From contig BQJR01000001.1 of the NCBI GenBank assembly GCA_021604805.1, positions 784,925-848,924 on the forward strand: a stretch of 64,000 nucleotides of DNA, in the 5' to 3' direction. This document shows positions 39,508-48,286 of this stretch, in pieces; the first letter of the stretch is position 1; each line of letters begins with the position of its first letter. The position numbers and the translations under genes are program-made. Origin of the DNA: Planctomycetota bacterium. Its GTDB lineage: Bacteria; Planctomycetota; B15-G4. The notes beneath the pieces are model-generated. The model was not told the DNA's origin, did not search any database, and saw nothing but the letters and a program-made list of their open reading frames with translations.

Positions 39508-41022
39508 CTAGCCCGCCTCGCTGATCTCGAGTTCGAGGCTGATGTCGCCGAAGCGCGCCTGACGCACTTCCTCTTCGAGGTCGAGCTGCGTGAGCGGGTG
39601 CTCATCCAGCCAGCTCCCGGGCGCGCGGATCACCAACTTGCTGCCCTCTGCCCGCAGGTCGAGCGGCGGGAGCGGCGTGGGCGAGCGGCTCCGCGTGAGC
39701 AGCACGGCCAGCCGCAACACGACCATCAAGCGCAGCCCTTGCAGACGTCGCGGGCCGGCCGCGAGCAGCTCCAGGGCCGCCGCCGAGGGCTTGCGTCGTT
39801 GCGCCCCCACCACGGCGGCGAGCAGACGTTGATCTTCTCGTCCGAAGCCGGCGAGTTCGCTGTTCGCGAGCAGATAGGAACCGTGACGGTGATGCTGCCG
39901 GAAGGACACGGCCAGGCCGAGCTCGTGCATGCGTGCGGCCCAGCCCAGCAAGCGCGCGCTCTCGTCAGCTTCGAGAGACCAGTCCTGGGCGACCTTGCGC
40001 AACAGGAACAGCGCGCAACGCTCCACGCGCGCGGCTTGTGCGCGGTCGACGCCGTAGCGTTCCTGCATGCGCGACACCGTGCGCTCGCGCACGTCTTCGT
40101 GACGGATGCGACCCAAGAGGTCGTAGACCACGCCCTCACGGAGCGCGCCACTGGTGCTCTTCATGCGCTGGATGTCGAGACTCTCGAAGCAGGCGCGCAA
40201 GATCGCGAACCCACCGGCGATCACCGGCGCGCGTTCGCTCTTGAGCCCCGGGATGTCGAGCTTGTCCACCTTGCCGGCGCTGAGCAGCGCATCGCGCACG
40301 GCATCCAGGCTCTCGGGGCTGAGTGTGCCGTCACCGAAATTGTTCTGACGGATCATCGCGTGCAAGGTGCGCACCGTTCCCGAGGAACCCACGGCCTCGG
40401 TCCAGCCGGTCTCGCGGAACACGCGCGCCACGCCCTTGAGCTCACGTCGCGCTGCGAGCTCGGCGCGCTTCATCGCCTTGGCGCTCAACACGCCGTCGCC
40501 GAAGAAGCGCCGCGACCAACTCACGCACCCCATGTAGAGGCTGTGCACGACGGAGCTCTCGAAGCGCTCGCCCAGGATGCACTCGGTGCTGCCGCCGCCG
40601 ATGTCCACGACCAAGCGCGTGCCTGCGTCGTCGGAGAGCCGGTGCGCGACGCCGAGGTAGATCAGTCGACCTTCCTCGGTGCCGCTGACGATCTCGATCG
40701 GATGACCCAACGCGGCCTCGGCGCGCTCCAAGAAGTCGCCCGTGTCGCGCGCCGCGCGCAAGGTGTTCGTGCCCACGGCTCGCACTTGGCTCGACGGCAA
40801 CTCGCGCAAGCGTTGACCGAAGCGCTCGAGGCAGGCCAGCGCGCGCTCCTGCGCCTCGGCGCTGATCTGCTTGTCTTCCTTCAGACCGGCGGCGAGCTGC
40901 ACTTGCTCACGCAGGCGATCCACGAGCTGCGGTTCACCGTCGACCAGTTGCCCGATCACCATGTGGAAGCTGTTGCTCCCCAGGTCGACGGCCGCGAGCG
41001 CATCGGCGTGATGCGGACTCAC
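39508..41022 (-). CDS. ppx: exopolyphosphatase / Ppx-GppA phosphatase
   Basis: A 504-residue Ppx/GppA protein of the actin-like ATPase fold. Motifs are AAVDLGSNSFHMVIGQ near the N-terminus, GTEEGRLIYLGV, VVDIGGGSTECILG, and a C-terminal HD-type helical domain (AARMHELGLAVSF with RQHHRHGSYLLAN). It should degrade polyphosphate or convert pppGpp to ppGpp. The start is GTG at 41022 (VSPHHADALAAVDLG), which has GGAG 9 nt upstream; upstream in-frame starts would add residues that do not resemble the family. It is convergent with ppk, placing synthesis and breakdown of polyphosphate side by side. Confidence 0.9.
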   Translation of the reverse strand: MSPHHADALAAVDLGSNSFHMVIGQLVDGEPQLVDRLREQVQLAAGLKEDKQISAEAQERALACLERFGQRLRELPSSQVRAVGTNTLRAARDTGDFLERAEAALGHPIEIVSGTEEGRLIYLGVAHRLSDDAGTRLVVDIGGGSTECILGERFESSVVHSLYMGCVSWSRRFFGDGVLSAKAMKRAELAARRELKGVARVFRETGWTEAVGSSGTVRTLHAMIRQNNFGDGTLSPESLDAVRDALLSAGKVDKLDIPGLKSERAPVIAGGFAILRACFESLDIQRMKSTSGALREGVVYDLLGRIRHEDVRERTVSRMQERYGVDRAQAARVERCALFLLRKVAQDWSLEADESARLLGWAARMHELGLAVSFRQHHRHGSYLLANSELAGFGREDQRLLAAVVGAQRRKPSAAALELLAAGPRRLQGLRLMVVLRLAVLLTRSRSPTPLPPLDLRAEGSKLVIRAPGSWLDEHPLTQLDLEEEVRQARFGDISLELEISEAG

Positions 41023-41422
41023 GAAAGGTGGCTCCGCGGCACACGCGACGAACAGGAACGGCGCGCCGCCACTTCGAACTCGGACGGGAGGCTTCGGGAG
41101 GCGGTGGACACGCGCAAGGGTCGCTCGATGAGGCGGGCCGGCAGGAACACAAAGCGAGAGATGATAGGCGATCTGGAGCCCGAACCCAGGCTTGGGACGC
41201 CTCGGGTTGCGCTCCGCGACGCTCGCCCCCGCGAAGAGTTCACCGACTGTTGCACGGAGCGCAGCAAGCGGCGGCCTCGCTCGGCGGGCGGCAGCCTGCG
41301 TGGTCGCGCTTGGGATCGCCCAAAGAGATCCACCCCAAGTGCTTAAAAGCCGATAAAAAGATGACAGCTGCGAGCCCCCAACAGGTGGGAGCTGGTAGTG
41401 CTGAGACGGGGAGTCTCGTTCG
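41023..41422. other. 400-nt divergent region, ppx to radical SAM gene
   Basis: A minus-strand -10 candidate TATCAT (41166-41161) would give ppx a leader of about 130 nt. Near 41340-41362 the DNA turns AT-richer (runs of four and five A), which is unusual here. Two hairpins precede the radical SAM gene: CAGCT/AGCTG (41365-41369 with 41390-41394), and GAGAC/GTCTC (41403-41407 with 41413-41417), the second holding the ribosome site in its loop. No B12-box is recognisable. Confidence 0.5.
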
Positions 41423-43483
41423 ATGAAGATCTTGCTGGCCTCGGTGTCGTTCACGACTCCGTACACCTTCCAACAACGCTTTCTCGCGCTGGGTTATCTG
41501 CACGCCATCGCCGTCACCGACGAGGTGATCGGTCCGCGTACGGACATCACGCACGCGTACTTCGACCCGTCGTTGCACGCGCCGGACGAACTCGCTGCGC
41601 AGATGCTCGAGCACGAACCCGACCTCGTCGGGCTCACTTGCTACGTGTGGAACACACACGACGTGCTGCGCATCTGCGAGTGCATCAAGGCGCAGAGTCC
41701 CGGCACGCGCATCTTGCTGGGCGGCCCCGAGGTCTCCTACAAGTACCGCAGCTTGCTCGAGGCGCACCACGCGATCGACTGGATCGCGGTGAACGAAGGC
41801 GAACTCACCTTCCGCGACTTGCTGCGCGCGCTGCTCACCGGGCGCGAAGGCGCCGAGCGCGACGTCGCCGGCTTGGCCATGCGCGGGCCCGACGGCACGC
41901 CGAACCTGAACGCGCCGCGTCCGTTCCTGAAAGAGCTCGACGAACTCCCGTCGCCCTACCTCACCGGCGTGCTCGACGTGTGCGAGATCCGCGGCGGCGT
42001 CACCTACCAGACAGCTCGCGGTTGCCCGTTCACCTGCAGCTACTGCGACTACGGGCGCAACCAGCCCTACTACGAGTTCTCGCTCGAACGCGTGGAGGCC
42101 GAGTTGGCGCTGTTCAAGAAGCAGAACGCGCGCCTGCTGTTCAACGTGGACCCGACCTTCAACTACAGCCGCAAGCGCGCCGAAGCGATCCTGCAACTGC
42201 TGATCAAACACGACGTGAAAGCCACACACTGGCTCGAAGTCTTCCCGAGCTTGATCAACGAAGACCTCGTGGAGCTCGCCGACCGCTCGCACCAGACCTT
42301 CGTGGGCGTGGGTATCCAGAGCACCAAGCGCGAGACGATGAACAACATCCGTCGCGTGTGGAAGCCCGACAAGGTCGCGCCGATGCTCGACTCGCTGCGC
42401 GGGCGTCCGCACATCATGCTCTCCTACGAACTGATCATGGGGCTCCCCGGCGACGGCCTGCAGGGCTTCCTCGACACACTCTCGTGGACCTACGAGCGCG
42501 AGCCGGCCGACATCAAGTCGGCGGCGCTGTCGATCCTGCCGCGCACGCCGCTCGAGAAGGAAGTCGACAAGTGGGGCATCGAGTACGACTCCGACATCGG
42601 GCACGAGATCCTCAAGACCGACTTCATGAATCGCGACGAAGTCGTGGTCGGCAAAGCCGTGAACGACTGGCACCTCATGCTGCAGAAGGCCTTCGCACTG
42701 CTGCGCCTCTTGGTGAAGCGCCCGGCCGGGGAACTCATCCGCGAGTGGGCCGTGGCCGCCTTCGCAGCGGGTCACCACGACCGGCTCCACGACCTGCGCA
42801 CCCATCGCATCGAGCCGCAACTGGCCGACGACCTCGGCAACCTGTGGCACGGTTTCGTGGCTGAGCAGTGCGCGCGCGCGGGCGTGCCCGACGCGTCGGC
42901 TCAGTTCGGCGACATGGTGCGCTACTTGCTCTACCGGCGTGCCCGCACCTGGCCGTCGGCCTGCTTCACCGACGTGCGCGACATCTACTTCAACGAGCCC
43001 TACCCAGAGCTGCACCGCAGTGAGCGCGTCACGCTCGACGCGCTCTCCGAACTCGACTCGCTGCCCGAGGATTCCGCCAACGACTGCCCCGAACTCGGTG
43101 CCGACATCGACCGCGCGCCGTTCAGCTACGACCAGCGCGAGCTCTATCCGCTGCGCGACGCCGCAGAGATCGCGGCCGTGCCCGTGCGTCATCGCGAGTA
43201 CGTGTTCTTCACCACGCCCGACCACGGCGCGGGCTGCGCCATCGAGGTCGACGAAGCCTGCCGCAGCTTCCTCGAGTTCGTGGACGGCGCGTCGAGCGTG
43301 GGGCAGATCGCCGAGAAACTCACCGCGCAGTTCGGCCCGGAGATCGGCGCCCACACGCCGGCCATCTACGAAGCCTTTCGACGCACAGGCATCTTCGAAC
43401 GCCCGCGCTTCCTGCCCGCCGGCGAGGGTGGACAGGCCATCTGGCAATCGTGCTTCCCCGAACACTTCCGCGCCATGCACTGA
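41423..43483 (+). CDS. B12-binding-domain radical SAM protein with C-terminal PqqD-like domain (paralogue 1)
   Basis: A 686-residue protein. Residues 1-140 form a cobalamin-binding-type Rossmann domain (ILLASVSFTTPYTFQQRF, ILLGGPEVSYKYR, VNEGELTF). Residues about 195-420 are a radical SAM domain with CxxxCxxC in RGCPFTCSYCDYGRNQPYY (Cys201, 205, 208). Residues about 420-560 are a helical domain of the DUF4080 kind. Residues about 590-665 look like a PqqD/RiPP-recognition winged helix (CRSFLEFVDGASSVGQIAEK), followed by a conserved tail with WQSCFPEHF. A peptide or protein substrate is plausible but not shown. The ATG has GGGGAG 9-10 nt upstream. The paralogue at 50812 shares most of the sequence, with identical cluster numbering. 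Confidence 0.88.
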   Translation: MKILLASVSFTTPYTFQQRFLALGYLHAIAVTDEVIGPRTDITHAYFDPSLHAPDELAAQMLEHEPDLVGLTCYVWNTHDVLRICECIKAQSPGTRILLGGPEVSYKYRSLLEAHHAIDWIAVNEGELTFRDLLRALLTGREGAERDVAGLAMRGPDGTPNLNAPRPFLKELDELPSPYLTGVLDVCEIRGGVTYQTARGCPFTCSYCDYGRNQPYYEFSLERVEAELALFKKQNARLLFNVDPTFNYSRKRAEAILQLLIKHDVKATHWLEVFPSLINEDLVELADRSHQTFVGVGIQSTKRETMNNIRRVWKPDKVAPMLDSLRGRPHIMLSYELIMGLPGDGLQGFLDTLSWTYEREPADIKSAALSILPRTPLEKEVDKWGIEYDSDIGHEILKTDFMNRDEVVVGKAVNDWHLMLQKAFALLRLLVKRPAGELIREWAVAAFAAGHHDRLHDLRTHRIEPQLADDLGNLWHGFVAEQCARAGVPDASAQFGDMVRYLLYRRARTWPSACFTDVRDIYFNEPYPELHRSERVTLDALSELDSLPEDSANDCPELGADIDRAPFSYDQRELYPLRDAAEIAAVPVRHREYVFFTTPDHGAGCAIEVDEACRSFLEFVDGASSVGQIAEKLTAQFGPEIGAHTPAIYEAFRRTGIFERPRFLPAGEGGQAIWQSCFPEHFRAMH

Positions 43484-43507
43484 CGGCGTCCGGCAAGCGC
43501 GGAATGC

Positions 43508-43513
43508 TAGGAT
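43508..43513 (+). promoter_or_regulatory. -10 element candidate, leaderless type
   Basis: TAGGAT, then 8 nt, then the GTG at 43522. The surrounding ATGCTAGGAT has the same symmetric shape as at 7943-7952, but no gene is divergent here. Confidence 0.5.
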
Positions 43514-43521
43514 CCGCGGCC

Positions 43522-44415
43522 GTGTCCACTCCGCAGACGATCCACCTCATCGACGCCTGCCCGTGGGTCTTCCGCGCGTGGTACTCGCTGCCCGACACGA
43601 TCACCACGCCCGAGGGCGCGCCGGCCAACGCCCTGCGCGGCTTCGCCAACCTGATGCTGCAGTACTTGCGTCAGCGCAAACCCACGCACGTGGGCATGGC
43701 CTTCGACGAGAGCCTCAGCACGAGCTTTCGCAACGAGATCTACCCGGCCTACAAGTCGCGACGCGATCCGGCGCCGCCCGAGTTGGTGGCGCAGCTCCGC
43801 TGGTGTCGCGAGTTCACCGTGGCGCTGGGCCTGCCCACCTGGGCCGACTCGCGCTACGAGGCCGACGACCTGATCGCCAGTGCCGCCGCCCCGCTTCGCG
43901 CGCAAGGTCATCGTGTTTTCGTGGTGACGAGCGACAAGGATCTCTGCCAACTCGTCGACGACGGCTTGCACGTGATCGACACCGGGCGCGGCCGGCGCTT
44001 CAACGAGAAGGGCGTGGCCGAGCACTTCGGTGTGCGTCCCGATCAGATCCCTGACTTCCTCGGTTTGGCCGGGGATGCGGTCGACGACATCCCGGGCGTG
44101 CCGGGCGTGGGCCCCAAGTCGGCGGTCGCCCTGCTCAACGCCTACGCGCATCTCGAAGAGGCCTACGACGACCTCGAGGGCGTGGCCGAACTCGAAGTGC
44201 GCGGCGCCAAGAGCTTGGCGCGCAAGCTCGAAGAGAACCGCGAGATGGCCTTCCTGTGCCGCAAGCTCGCCACGCTGGCCTACGACGCGCCGGTGAACAC
44301 CGCGCTCGACAGCCTGCAGTGGCGCGGCCCCACACCACAGTTCGCGCCGCTCATGGAACGCCTCGGTTTGCAGTCGTTGATGCGCGGCGTCCCCGAGCCG
44401 GTCGGAGCCGGCTGA
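43522..44415 (+). CDS. 5'-3' exonuclease / flap endonuclease-like protein
   Basis: A 297-residue stand-alone homologue of the N-terminal 5'-nuclease domain of DNA polymerase I. It has the acidic metal site HLIDACPWVFRAWYSLP, HVGMAFDESLSTSFRNEIYP, YKSRR, YEADDLIASAA, VTSDKDLCQLV, and the helix-hairpin-helix GLAGDAVDDIPGVPGVGPKS. It should cut 5' flaps or degrade 5' ends during repair or Okazaki processing. The start is GTG 43522: a -10 candidate ends 8 nt before it, and the preceding in-frame codons overlap the radical SAM gene. The photolyase gene follows on the same strand after 113 nt. Confidence 0.9.
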   Translation: MSTPQTIHLIDACPWVFRAWYSLPDTITTPEGAPANALRGFANLMLQYLRQRKPTHVGMAFDESLSTSFRNEIYPAYKSRRDPAPPELVAQLRWCREFTVALGLPTWADSRYEADDLIASAAAPLRAQGHRVFVVTSDKDLCQLVDDGLHVIDTGRGRRFNEKGVAEHFGVRPDQIPDFLGLAGDAVDDIPGVPGVGPKSAVALLNAYAHLEEAYDDLEGVAELEVRGAKSLARKLEENREMAFLCRKLATLAYDAPVNTALDSLQWRGPTPQFAPLMERLGLQSLMRGVPEPVGAG

Positions 44416-44528
44416 GCGATGCGCGCTGTGACAGGGTCGGCTTCCACGGTGACACGTTCGGTCGGCGCGCCGATTGACCACGCGCGCCCGTGCGTGGATG
44501 CCACCGTCGGCCGTGCCCGTAGCCCCGC

Positions 44529-46043
44529 ATGAGCGCCGAGGCCGACTTGTTCTCCGGCCCGCCGCGCGTGCGCACGCTCAACGGGCGTGGTCACGACATC
44601 GACGGCGACTACGTGCTGTATTGGATGGTCGGCGCGCGCCGCACGCGGCACAACTTCGCGTTGGAGCGCGCGCTGTCGTGGGCGTCCGAAGCGGGCCGAC
44701 CGTTGATCGTGCTCGAAGCGCTGCGCGTCGATTACCGCTGGGCGAGCGCGCGTCACCACGCCTTCGTGATCCAGGGCATGGCCGACAATCGCGCGGCCTT
44801 CGCCGACACGCCGGTGCGCTACTGGCCGTACGTGGAACCGGAACCGGGCGCCGGCAAAGGCTTGGTCGACGCGCTCGCCGCGCGCGCCGTGGTGGTCGTC
44901 ACCGACGACTGGCCGGGCTTCTTCGTCGGGCCGATGATCGAGAGCGTCGGGGCGCGGCTGCCGGTGCGCACCGAAGCCGTCGACGGCAACGGCTTGCTGC
45001 CGATCGACCACGCCACCAAGGGCTTCGCGCGCGCCTACGACCTGCGGCGTTTCTTGCAGCGCGAGTTGCGACCGTGGTTGGTGCGCGTGCCCAGCGCCGA
45101 GCCGCTCGCGGACATCGTGTTGCCGAGCGATCCCGAGTTGCCCGCGGAGGTCGAGGAGCGTTGGCCGCGCGCGAGCCGCGAGCTGCTCGCGCATCCGTGC
45201 TCCGGCGTGCGCGACTTGCCCGTCGATCAAGACGTGCCGCCTGTGACCGACACGCCCGGCGGCAGCGTGCACGGCCGCGAGGTCTTGCAGCGCTTCGTGG
45301 GCGAGCGCATGCGCCATTACGCCGAAGGCCGCCGCGACGTCACCGACGTGACCGCCAGTGAGCTCTCGCCGTGGTTGCACTACGGTCACCTCGGCGCGCA
45401 CGAGGTCTTCGCCGCCATCACCGAGTCGGAAGGTTGGACGCCCGACCGCTTGAGCACGAGCAAGAGCGGCGCGCGCGAAGGCTGGTGGGGAATGAGCCCG
45501 GGCGCCGAGGGCTACCTCGATCAACTCGTCACCTGGCGCGAGTTGGGCTTCAACCTCTACCGCCACAACCCGCGCCCCGACGACTACGAGACGCTGCCCG
45601 ACTGGGCGCAAGCCACGCTCGAGGAGCACGCCTCCGACGAGCGCGAGTGGACCTATGAGCTTGACCAGTTCGAGCGCGCCGAAACCCACGACGAAGTCTG
45701 GAACGCCGCGCAACGTCAACTCTTGCGCAGCGGCGTGATCCACAACTACCTGCGCATGTACTGGGGCAAGATGGTGCTCGCCTGGAGCGCGAGCCCGCAG
45801 GAAGCGCTCGCGATCGTGTTCGAGTTGAACAACCGTTGGGCGCTCGACGGCCGCGACCCGAACAGCAGCACCGGGATCACGTGGGTGTTCGGTCGCTACG
45901 ACCGCCCGTGGGGCCCGGAGCGCGAGGTGTTCGGGAAGGTGAGGTACATGTCGCCGGAGAACACGCGCAAGAAGTTGCGGCTGGCGGCGTACCTCGAGCG
46001 CTGGGATGCGCAGGGTGGGTTGTTCAGCGGAAGTCGAGAGTGA
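44529..46043 (+). CDS. phr: class II CPD photolyase
   Basis: Repairs cyclobutane pyrimidine dimers with blue light and FADH. The 504 residues have the class II pattern: YVLYWMVGARRTRHNFALERAL at the N-terminus (quoted in part), LSPWLHYGHLGAHEVF, a FAD-site region around LVTWRELGFNLYRHNP, and the diagnostic C-terminal NNRWALDGRDPNSSTGITW and GRYDRPWGPERE. The tail RYMSPENTRKKL also fits. It lies ~7.4 kb from the CarH-type light regulator (53463), which often controls photolyase genes in other bacteria. Its last 20 nt overlap the convergent gene at 46024. No ribosome site precedes the ATG. Confidence 0.92.
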   Translation: MSAEADLFSGPPRVRTLNGRGHDIDGDYVLYWMVGARRTRHNFALERALSWASEAGRPLIVLEALRVDYRWASARHHAFVIQGMADNRAAFADTPVRYWPYVEPEPGAGKGLVDALAARAVVVVTDDWPGFFVGPMIESVGARLPVRTEAVDGNGLLPIDHATKGFARAYDLRRFLQRELRPWLVRVPSAEPLADIVLPSDPELPAEVEERWPRASRELLAHPCSGVRDLPVDQDVPPVTDTPGGSVHGREVLQRFVGERMRHYAEGRRDVTDVTASELSPWLHYGHLGAHEVFAAITESEGWTPDRLSTSKSGAREGWWGMSPGAEGYLDQLVTWRELGFNLYRHNPRPDDYETLPDWAQATLEEHASDEREWTYELDQFERAETHDEVWNAAQRQLLRSGVIHNYLRMYWGKMVLAWSASPQEALAIVFELNNRWALDGRDPNSSTGITWVFGRYDRPWGPEREVFGKVRYMSPENTRKKLRLAAYLERWDAQGGLFSGSRE

Positions 46044-48225
46044 CGTCGGTCGTGGCGCTGTCGAAGAGCTCGACTTCGCGACGCAGTTCGCGGCCGCCGG
46101 GGAGCGTGGCGACAAGCGTGAAGCGCCCCGCGGGCAGCGACTGCGACAGCAACGTTCGCCCGAGTAAGGCGCCGTGGACATGTCGAAGCGCAAAGCGTCC
46201 GAAGCGCGGGGCGTAGCCGGTGACGTCGAACTGAACCGCTTGGCGATGGCCGTTCGCCTTCACGAGTTCGATGCTCGCGACGCTGCTCCAGAACTCGCGG
46301 TCTCGCGGCGCCTCCTCATCGCTGCCGATGAAGCCCTGCGTCGAGCCCGCTTCCCGGTCGGCAGCGTTGGGCGCCCCCTGCGCTGCCACACGCAGGTGCG
46401 CTCCCGACCCGGGCTCCAACTCGACCTCGTGGACGGCGCCGCTCACGAGCATCACGTCGCGCTGGGCGGAGCCCACCTCGGGACGCGCGCGGAAACCGTG
46501 ACGCCCCGTCACCCAGGCCCCGGCCACGCGGACCCGCAGCGGGCCGGGCGCGAGCTGGAAGGCGAGCGGCCAGCTATCTGCATCCCAGGCGTCGGTGGTC
46601 TCGATCAACGCGACGTCCGTCTCGCTGTCGATCAGGCTGACGCTCAGACCGCTGCTGAGCAAGGCGCCCGTCGCGTCGACGGCGCGGAGTTCGAGGGTCG
46701 CGGGTGCGCGCGCGGCGGCTACGCGAAGCTCGACGTCGACACGCGTGGCGTCTGCGGGCACTGTCACGTGCACCGGGCGCCAAGGTCGGTCGCGAGCGAG
46801 CCAACCCACGAGATAGTCGGCGGGCGCTTCGACCTCACAGACAAACAAGCCGGGTTCGATCGGGCGCGGGCCGAAGAGCGGTTCCTCGTCGCCAGCGGAC
46901 GGATCTCGCAGCACCATCAGGCGCGGCATCTCGGGCGACTCGTGCCACGCGCCTGCGGAACCGATCTCGTAGTAGGCATCGGGTTCGGTGAGTGTCGCGC
47001 CCCACTCGTCGAGCACTCGGATCATGAGGTGTGGTCGCGAGAGGACCAACTCATGACGCGTCCCGTCCGTGGCGAAGCTGCGCTCACCGAGTCGGCGCGA
47101 AGTTTCGTCCCATGAGCGTGACGGCGCTGCCCAGATCTCGTAGTTCCCCGGGAGCAGACCGCCGAACTCGAAACGACCGTCGTTGCGAGTGAGCGTTTCG
47201 CCGCGGGAGAGGAGCGTGCTGTCGCGAAGGCGGACGCTGCTCCATGGACGGTCTGCCGCGAGCGCCGAGCCGTCACGCGGCGCCAAGCTCACGGCGCGCG
47301 CACTCAGGTGAACTCCTGCAGCAGGCTCACCGTGCTCGTCGACCAAGCGCCCGAGCAGCATGGCCCGCGCAGGCAAGTGAACCTCGACGGGGCCCTCTGG
47401 AGGAGAGGCGAAGTCGACTTCGAAGCGCGGCGAGAAGCCGGCACCCAAGTGATAAGGCGTGTCCCAAGACAGCGTGCGTTCGCCGAGCGTCTGCGCGCCC
47501 AAGCCGCGCGCCAGGACCGCGAGCTCGCCGTGCCGCGTGACCTTGAGACGTGCGCGGCCGTCGGCGTCTGTGCGCCGACCGCTCCCGAGTCGTGAGAGGT
47601 CGGTCGTGGCGGGCACGAGCTGCACGTCGGCTTGGGCGGGCGCGCCGTCGGGACCGAACACGTGGACGTCGATCTCGGCGCCGGCCGTCAGGCCGCAGCT
47701 CGTGTCGAAGGCTTCGTCACTGCGATCCGGGAAACCGAAGGTGACTGTGCTCGGGATGAATCCTGGGAACTCGGCCCGAACCCAGTAGGCACCGTTCCCT
47801 GCGCCGCGCTCGGCCTCGAGGACGGCGAGCGGCAAGCGCAACTCGCAACGGCCGTCGGTACCGGTGCGCGCGGTGTCGAGCGCGGGCAAGTGTTCTTTCA
47901 TGCTGCGCGCGAACCCGCCCGTCACGAGTGCGCCCTCGATGCCTGGCGATTGAGCGCCGCGCCGGCCTTGCTTCAACTCGTAGACGCGCACCCGGAGCAC
48001 CCGCGCCGGCTCGGGCGGATCCAAACGCTGCAACGCCTCAGCGGATGCGGCGCGCGAACTCACAGGGCTCGAGGCTGACTCGGCCGCGGGAAGGAGCGCC
48101 GCGTCCGTGAGAGAGGGTGACGACCCGTTCGCCGGTTCCGAATCGAGCTCGCCCGGCGACGTGGCCACGAGCACGAGGATCATGCTCAGGATCACGAGGC
48201 CACCGGCAACAATCACAACTCGCAC
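46024..48225 (-). CDS. CarboxypepD_reg-like membrane-anchored protein (paralogue A)
   Basis: A 733-residue protein with an N-terminal membrane anchor (VVIVAGGLVILSMILVLVA) and a chain of beta-sandwich domains of the carboxypeptidase-regulatory type: VDEHGEPAAGVHLSARAVSL, LTRNDGRFEFGGLLPGNYEI and similar. It is related to the next gene, most clearly in the last 30 residues (TLPGGRELRREVELFDSATT then DVTLDFR). No enzymatic domain is visible. The start is GTG at 48225 with only a weak ribosome site (AAGG). A surface or periplasmic structural role is inferred. The 3' end overlaps the photolyase gene by 20 nt. Confidence 0.72.
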   Translation of the reverse strand: MRVVIVAGGLVILSMILVLVATSPGELDSEPANGSSPSLTDAALLPAAESASSPVSSRAASAEALQRLDPPEPARVLRVRVYELKQGRRGAQSPGIEGALVTGGFARSMKEHLPALDTARTGTDGRCELRLPLAVLEAERGAGNGAYWVRAEFPGFIPSTVTFGFPDRSDEAFDTSCGLTAGAEIDVHVFGPDGAPAQADVQLVPATTDLSRLGSGRRTDADGRARLKVTRHGELAVLARGLGAQTLGERTLSWDTPYHLGAGFSPRFEVDFASPPEGPVEVHLPARAMLLGRLVDEHGEPAAGVHLSARAVSLAPRDGSALAADRPWSSVRLRDSTLLSRGETLTRNDGRFEFGGLLPGNYEIWAAPSRSWDETSRRLGERSFATDGTRHELVLSRPHLMIRVLDEWGATLTEPDAYYEIGSAGAWHESPEMPRLMVLRDPSAGDEEPLFGPRPIEPGLFVCEVEAPADYLVGWLARDRPWRPVHVTVPADATRVDVELRVAAARAPATLELRAVDATGALLSSGLSVSLIDSETDVALIETTDAWDADSWPLAFQLAPGPLRVRVAGAWVTGRHGFRARPEVGSAQRDVMLVSGAVHEVELEPGSGAHLRVAAQGAPNAADREAGSTQGFIGSDEEAPRDREFWSSVASIELVKANGHRQAVQFDVTGYAPRFGRFALRHVHGALLGRTLLSQSLPAGRFTLVATLPGGRELRREVELFDSATTDVTLDFR

Positions 48226-48286
48226 GGGATCGAGGCCTTTCGGATCGAGATCAGCTCGGGTTCATTTACTGGCTGGGACGCGCCGC

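Noticed and set aside
41340..41422. Cobalamin or SAM riboswitch before radical SAM paralogue 1
   Set aside because: The leader is too short (about 80 nt) and neither the B12-box nor the SAM-I core is recognisable, although two small hairpins exist.
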